From positions 62,001-126,000 of the forward strand of contig NZ_CP111059.1 of NCBI RefSeq assembly GCF_026250525.1: a DNA stretch of 64,000 nucleotides, given 5' to 3'. Positions 62,359 to 64,000 of this stretch are shown here, piece after piece. The notes beneath the pieces are model-generated. The model was not told the origin of the DNA. It made no database searches and saw only the letters and a list, made by a program, of their open reading frames with translations. Both the position numbers and the translations under genes were made by a program. The first letter of the stretch is position 1, and the number at the start of each line of letters is the position of its first letter. The stretch is from Chondrinema litorale. Its GTDB lineage: Bacteria; Bacteroidota; Bacteroidia; Cytophagales; Flammeovirgaceae.

Positions 62359-63315
62359 ATGACTAAGCATCTGGCGATCCGACTATCTCTTATTATCAGC
62401 CTATTATTCAACTTTGCTGTTGCATACAGTGCTTCAATCAATGGCAAAATCAAGAAAGTTTCTAAGCAAGATATACAAATTGGTGATGATACATTTAAAG
62501 TAAGTGAAGACGGGACTTTCATCTACGATAAGAAAATTAAAAATCCGGCTTTGTTAGATGTGGTTTATGGTGAGATGGCATGGACGGTTTATGTAGAACC
62601 TGAAGCTACTCTTGAAATCAACATATCAGATAGTAACCTAAATAATATTACTTACTCAGGTGTTTTAAAATCGGAAAATGCTTGTTTGCTCAAAATCAGC
62701 CAGATGTCTGAAAAAGCAAACAAATACCTCAAGGCTAATTGGGAGGAGTTGCATATAAAATCTGAAACTGATTTTGTTACTGTGATTGATTCGCTCAAGC
62801 AACTCTATCTAATTTGTATGGTTCCCGCTGAGATAGATGGCAATAGATTAACTATGGATTTTATCGATCGTTTTGGGGCATATCTAGATTTAAATTACAA
62901 TAGATTTATTGTGATGTATCCTGAAAGGCACTATCAATACACAGGTAAAGAAGTGGCTTTGAGTCCTTATGTGATGGATGAAATAGAAAAGCTCAACCTT
63001 GACAATAAATCTCTGTTAGACATAGAAGGATACAAAAAGTTTGTAACTGCTCTGATAGATTATAAAACAGGGCTCGAATTAAAAAGCGATAGCTCATCAC
63101 TCAATACAGAAATGCTTAAAACAGATGCGGTTTTTGGTTTGATTAACGAAATGTTTAAGCAAGAAGAACTGCGAGATTTTTGGCTTTCTGAGTATTTAAT
63201 AAAACATATACAAGCTAATGGGATTTCTAGCAGCGAGCAATTTGTAGACGAATTTTATGCTGTTTGTGAAACCAAGGAGTATAAAAGAAAAGTAAAGGCT
63301 CAGCTAAAAGAGTAA
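62359..63315 (+). CDS. TlpA-like N-terminal protein lacking the thioredoxin domain
   Basis: 318 residues with a signal peptide (IRLSLIISLLFNFAVAYSAS). The sequence resembles the N-terminal, helical half of Bacteroidota TlpA-type disulfide reductases: strands VYVEPEATLEINISD then NITYSGVLKSENACLLKISQ, helices ESDFVTVIDSLKQLYL and a C-terminal LNTEMLKTDAVFGLINEMF, SEYLIKHIQANGI. In full-length relatives a thioredoxin fold with CxxC follows, but here a stop comes at 63315 and no CxxC remains. It may be truncated, or a specialised form. The family link is moderate. Confidence 0.6.
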   Translation: MTKHLAIRLSLIISLLFNFAVAYSASINGKIKKVSKQDIQIGDDTFKVSEDGTFIYDKKIKNPALLDVVYGEMAWTVYVEPEATLEINISDSNLNNITYSGVLKSENACLLKISQMSEKANKYLKANWEELHIKSETDFVTVIDSLKQLYLICMVPAEIDGNRLTMDFIDRFGAYLDLNYNRFIVMYPERHYQYTGKEVALSPYVMDEIEKLNLDNKSLLDIEGYKKFVTALIDYKTGLELKSDSSSLNTEMLKTDAVFGLINEMFKQEELRDFWLSEYLIKHIQANGISSSEQFVDEFYAVCETKEYKRKVKAQLKE

Positions 63316-63343
63316 CTCAATTTAGCTTAATACCAAACAACAA

Positions 63344-63679
63344 CTATTTTTTCCTATAATTATCGAGCACATCTTTGGCTTCTAATAATACAGAGGCTTG
63401 TTCTAGCATTTCTTTCATTTCATCAAACTCTTTTTCTATAAAATTGAGCTGAATATCGTGATGACAAGTATTGATAATGATGTGTTTGTGTCCATCAGGA
63501 AATTTGAGCGCCATCTTTTGAAAGTTGAGTTTGACAAAAGCATCGCTAAATTTTTCAAACGCTTCTGGCGTAAAACCCACCAATAGATTTTTATAATACA
63601 AGCCAATTCTCTTGCAATGGCGGCAACGGGCAATGTTAAAATAGTTGCCTTCTAGCAGTATTTCTGGTATGCAACTCAT
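63344..63679 (-). CDS. DUF6686-like small protein with Cys-His motif
   Basis: 111 residues, no signal peptide. N-terminal CRHCKRIGLYYKNLLVGFTP (CxxC, residues about 19-22), a central DGHKHIIINTCHHDIQLNF, and a helical C-terminus (EFDEMKEMLEQASVLLEAKD). The layout matches small Bacteroidota proteins grouped as DUF6686; the Cys/His residues could bind zinc. It converges with the gene ending at 63315 (28 bases). Family name is from memory and moderate. Confidence 0.6.
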   Translation of the reverse strand: MSCIPEILLEGNYFNIARCRHCKRIGLYYKNLLVGFTPEAFEKFSDAFVKLNFQKMALKFPDGHKHIIINTCHHDIQLNFIEKEFDEMKEMLEQASVLLEAKDVLDNYRKK

Positions 63680-63762
63680 AGGATTGATTTAAAATTTACG
63701 CAAAAAAATATCAGCCTCCTTTTGTGATAAAGAAGGAATATGACTAGAAAAATAATATCTGC

Positions 63763-63939
63763 TTATGCAGTTTGTTCAAAGTGCTGTTTCACTTTGTCTT
63801 GCAAATAAGGGCATTCAATAGCTTTTAATGCATCTTGAATAATTTCCCTTTTTTTAGATGGGTTAGTCTGAATGTTTTGTTGCAGATTGAGTAAGAAATG
63901 ATCGAATTTATCGAGTGTATTATTACTTGAATCGTTCAT
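63763..63939 (-). CDS. Small acidic/helical protein, 58 residues
   Basis: The ATG at 63939 opens a frame of 58 residues (MNDSSNNTLDKFDHFLLNLQ, QNIQTNPSKKREIIQDALKA, IECPYLQDKVKQHFEQTA) ending at 63763. It is fully helical, has no signal peptide and is on the same strand as the DUF6686-like gene, 83 bases away. No family was recognised. The composition and absence of competing frames support coding, but at this size confidence is limited. Confidence 0.5.
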   Translation of the reverse strand: MNDSSNNTLDKFDHFLLNLQQNIQTNPSKKREIIQDALKAIECPYLQDKVKQHFEQTA

Positions 63940-64000
63940 AATGTTGGTTTTTAGGATTGATAAATTGGCATATTGATCTGTTAGTATTTCTCAACCAGCG

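Noticed and set aside
1..64000. tRNA or rRNA genes
   Set aside because: No cloverleaf with a CCA-proximal pattern or conserved rRNA segment was recognised by eye.

Overview
The window looks like part of an AT-rich Bacteroidota genome, most likely a marine or soil member of the order Cytophagales. The evidence is a SusC/SusD pair, a hybrid two-component regulator with a propeller sensor, a type IX secretion C-terminal tail, many Bacteroidota-type lipoproteins and beta-barrels, and promoter elements of the TAnnTTTG type. No rRNA or tRNA gene is visible.

The most informative region is 34.4-39.2 kb: a complete replication and partition module. It holds a BRO-N domain gene, fifteen direct 16-bp iterons (consensus AACGACANNNNTAAGG, 35301-35966), a perfect 15-bp inverted repeat built on the iteron half site (35994-36033), a Rep_3/RepB-type initiator, and an overlapping parA-parB pair closed by a strong terminator. 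The replicon is therefore most likely a plasmid, megaplasmid or chromid. Genes to the left of the iterons are mostly on the minus strand and genes to the right mostly on the plus strand, as expected if forks leave this origin in both directions.

Left arm (0-34 kb): the end of an alginate-export-like porin; a run of small secreted, lipoprotein and membrane genes including a WG-repeat protein, an NAD(P)-binding epimerase-like protein, two SMI1/KNR4-like proteins, a CYTH protein coupled to an archaemetzincin, and a frameshifted PLDc_N membrane gene; a GH2 glycosidase; a complete RND efflux operon (TolC, MFP and RND genes followed by PII-like and DUF2892 genes) behind a palindromic operator candidate; a GNAT acetyltransferase in a cassette-like setting; a parallel beta-helix protein divergent from a membrane-anchored helix-turn-helix protein; a VWA protein; and a 1653-residue M43-like protease with cadherin repeats encoded by almost identical 300-bp DNA units and a type IX sorting tail.

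Right arm (39-64 kb): a glycan uptake locus (SusC, SusD, hybrid two-component regulator, GntR-type regulator) with no adjacent glycoside hydrolase; a YafY-type WYL regulator with a GyrI-like effector-binding protein; an envelope group (OmpA with glycine zipper, beta-barrel, DUF1328, coiled-coil lipoprotein); an iron-uptake group (TonB siderophore receptor behind two metal-regulator-like operators, PepSY protein, small membrane protein, LytTR regulator, serine hydrolase); a purple-acid-phosphatase-like enzyme with CHB_HEX_C and PA14 domains; a TlpA-like N-terminal protein lacking its thioredoxin domain; and two small minus-strand genes.

Functions are assigned by recognising motifs and domain architecture in the translated sequence. 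No database search was run.
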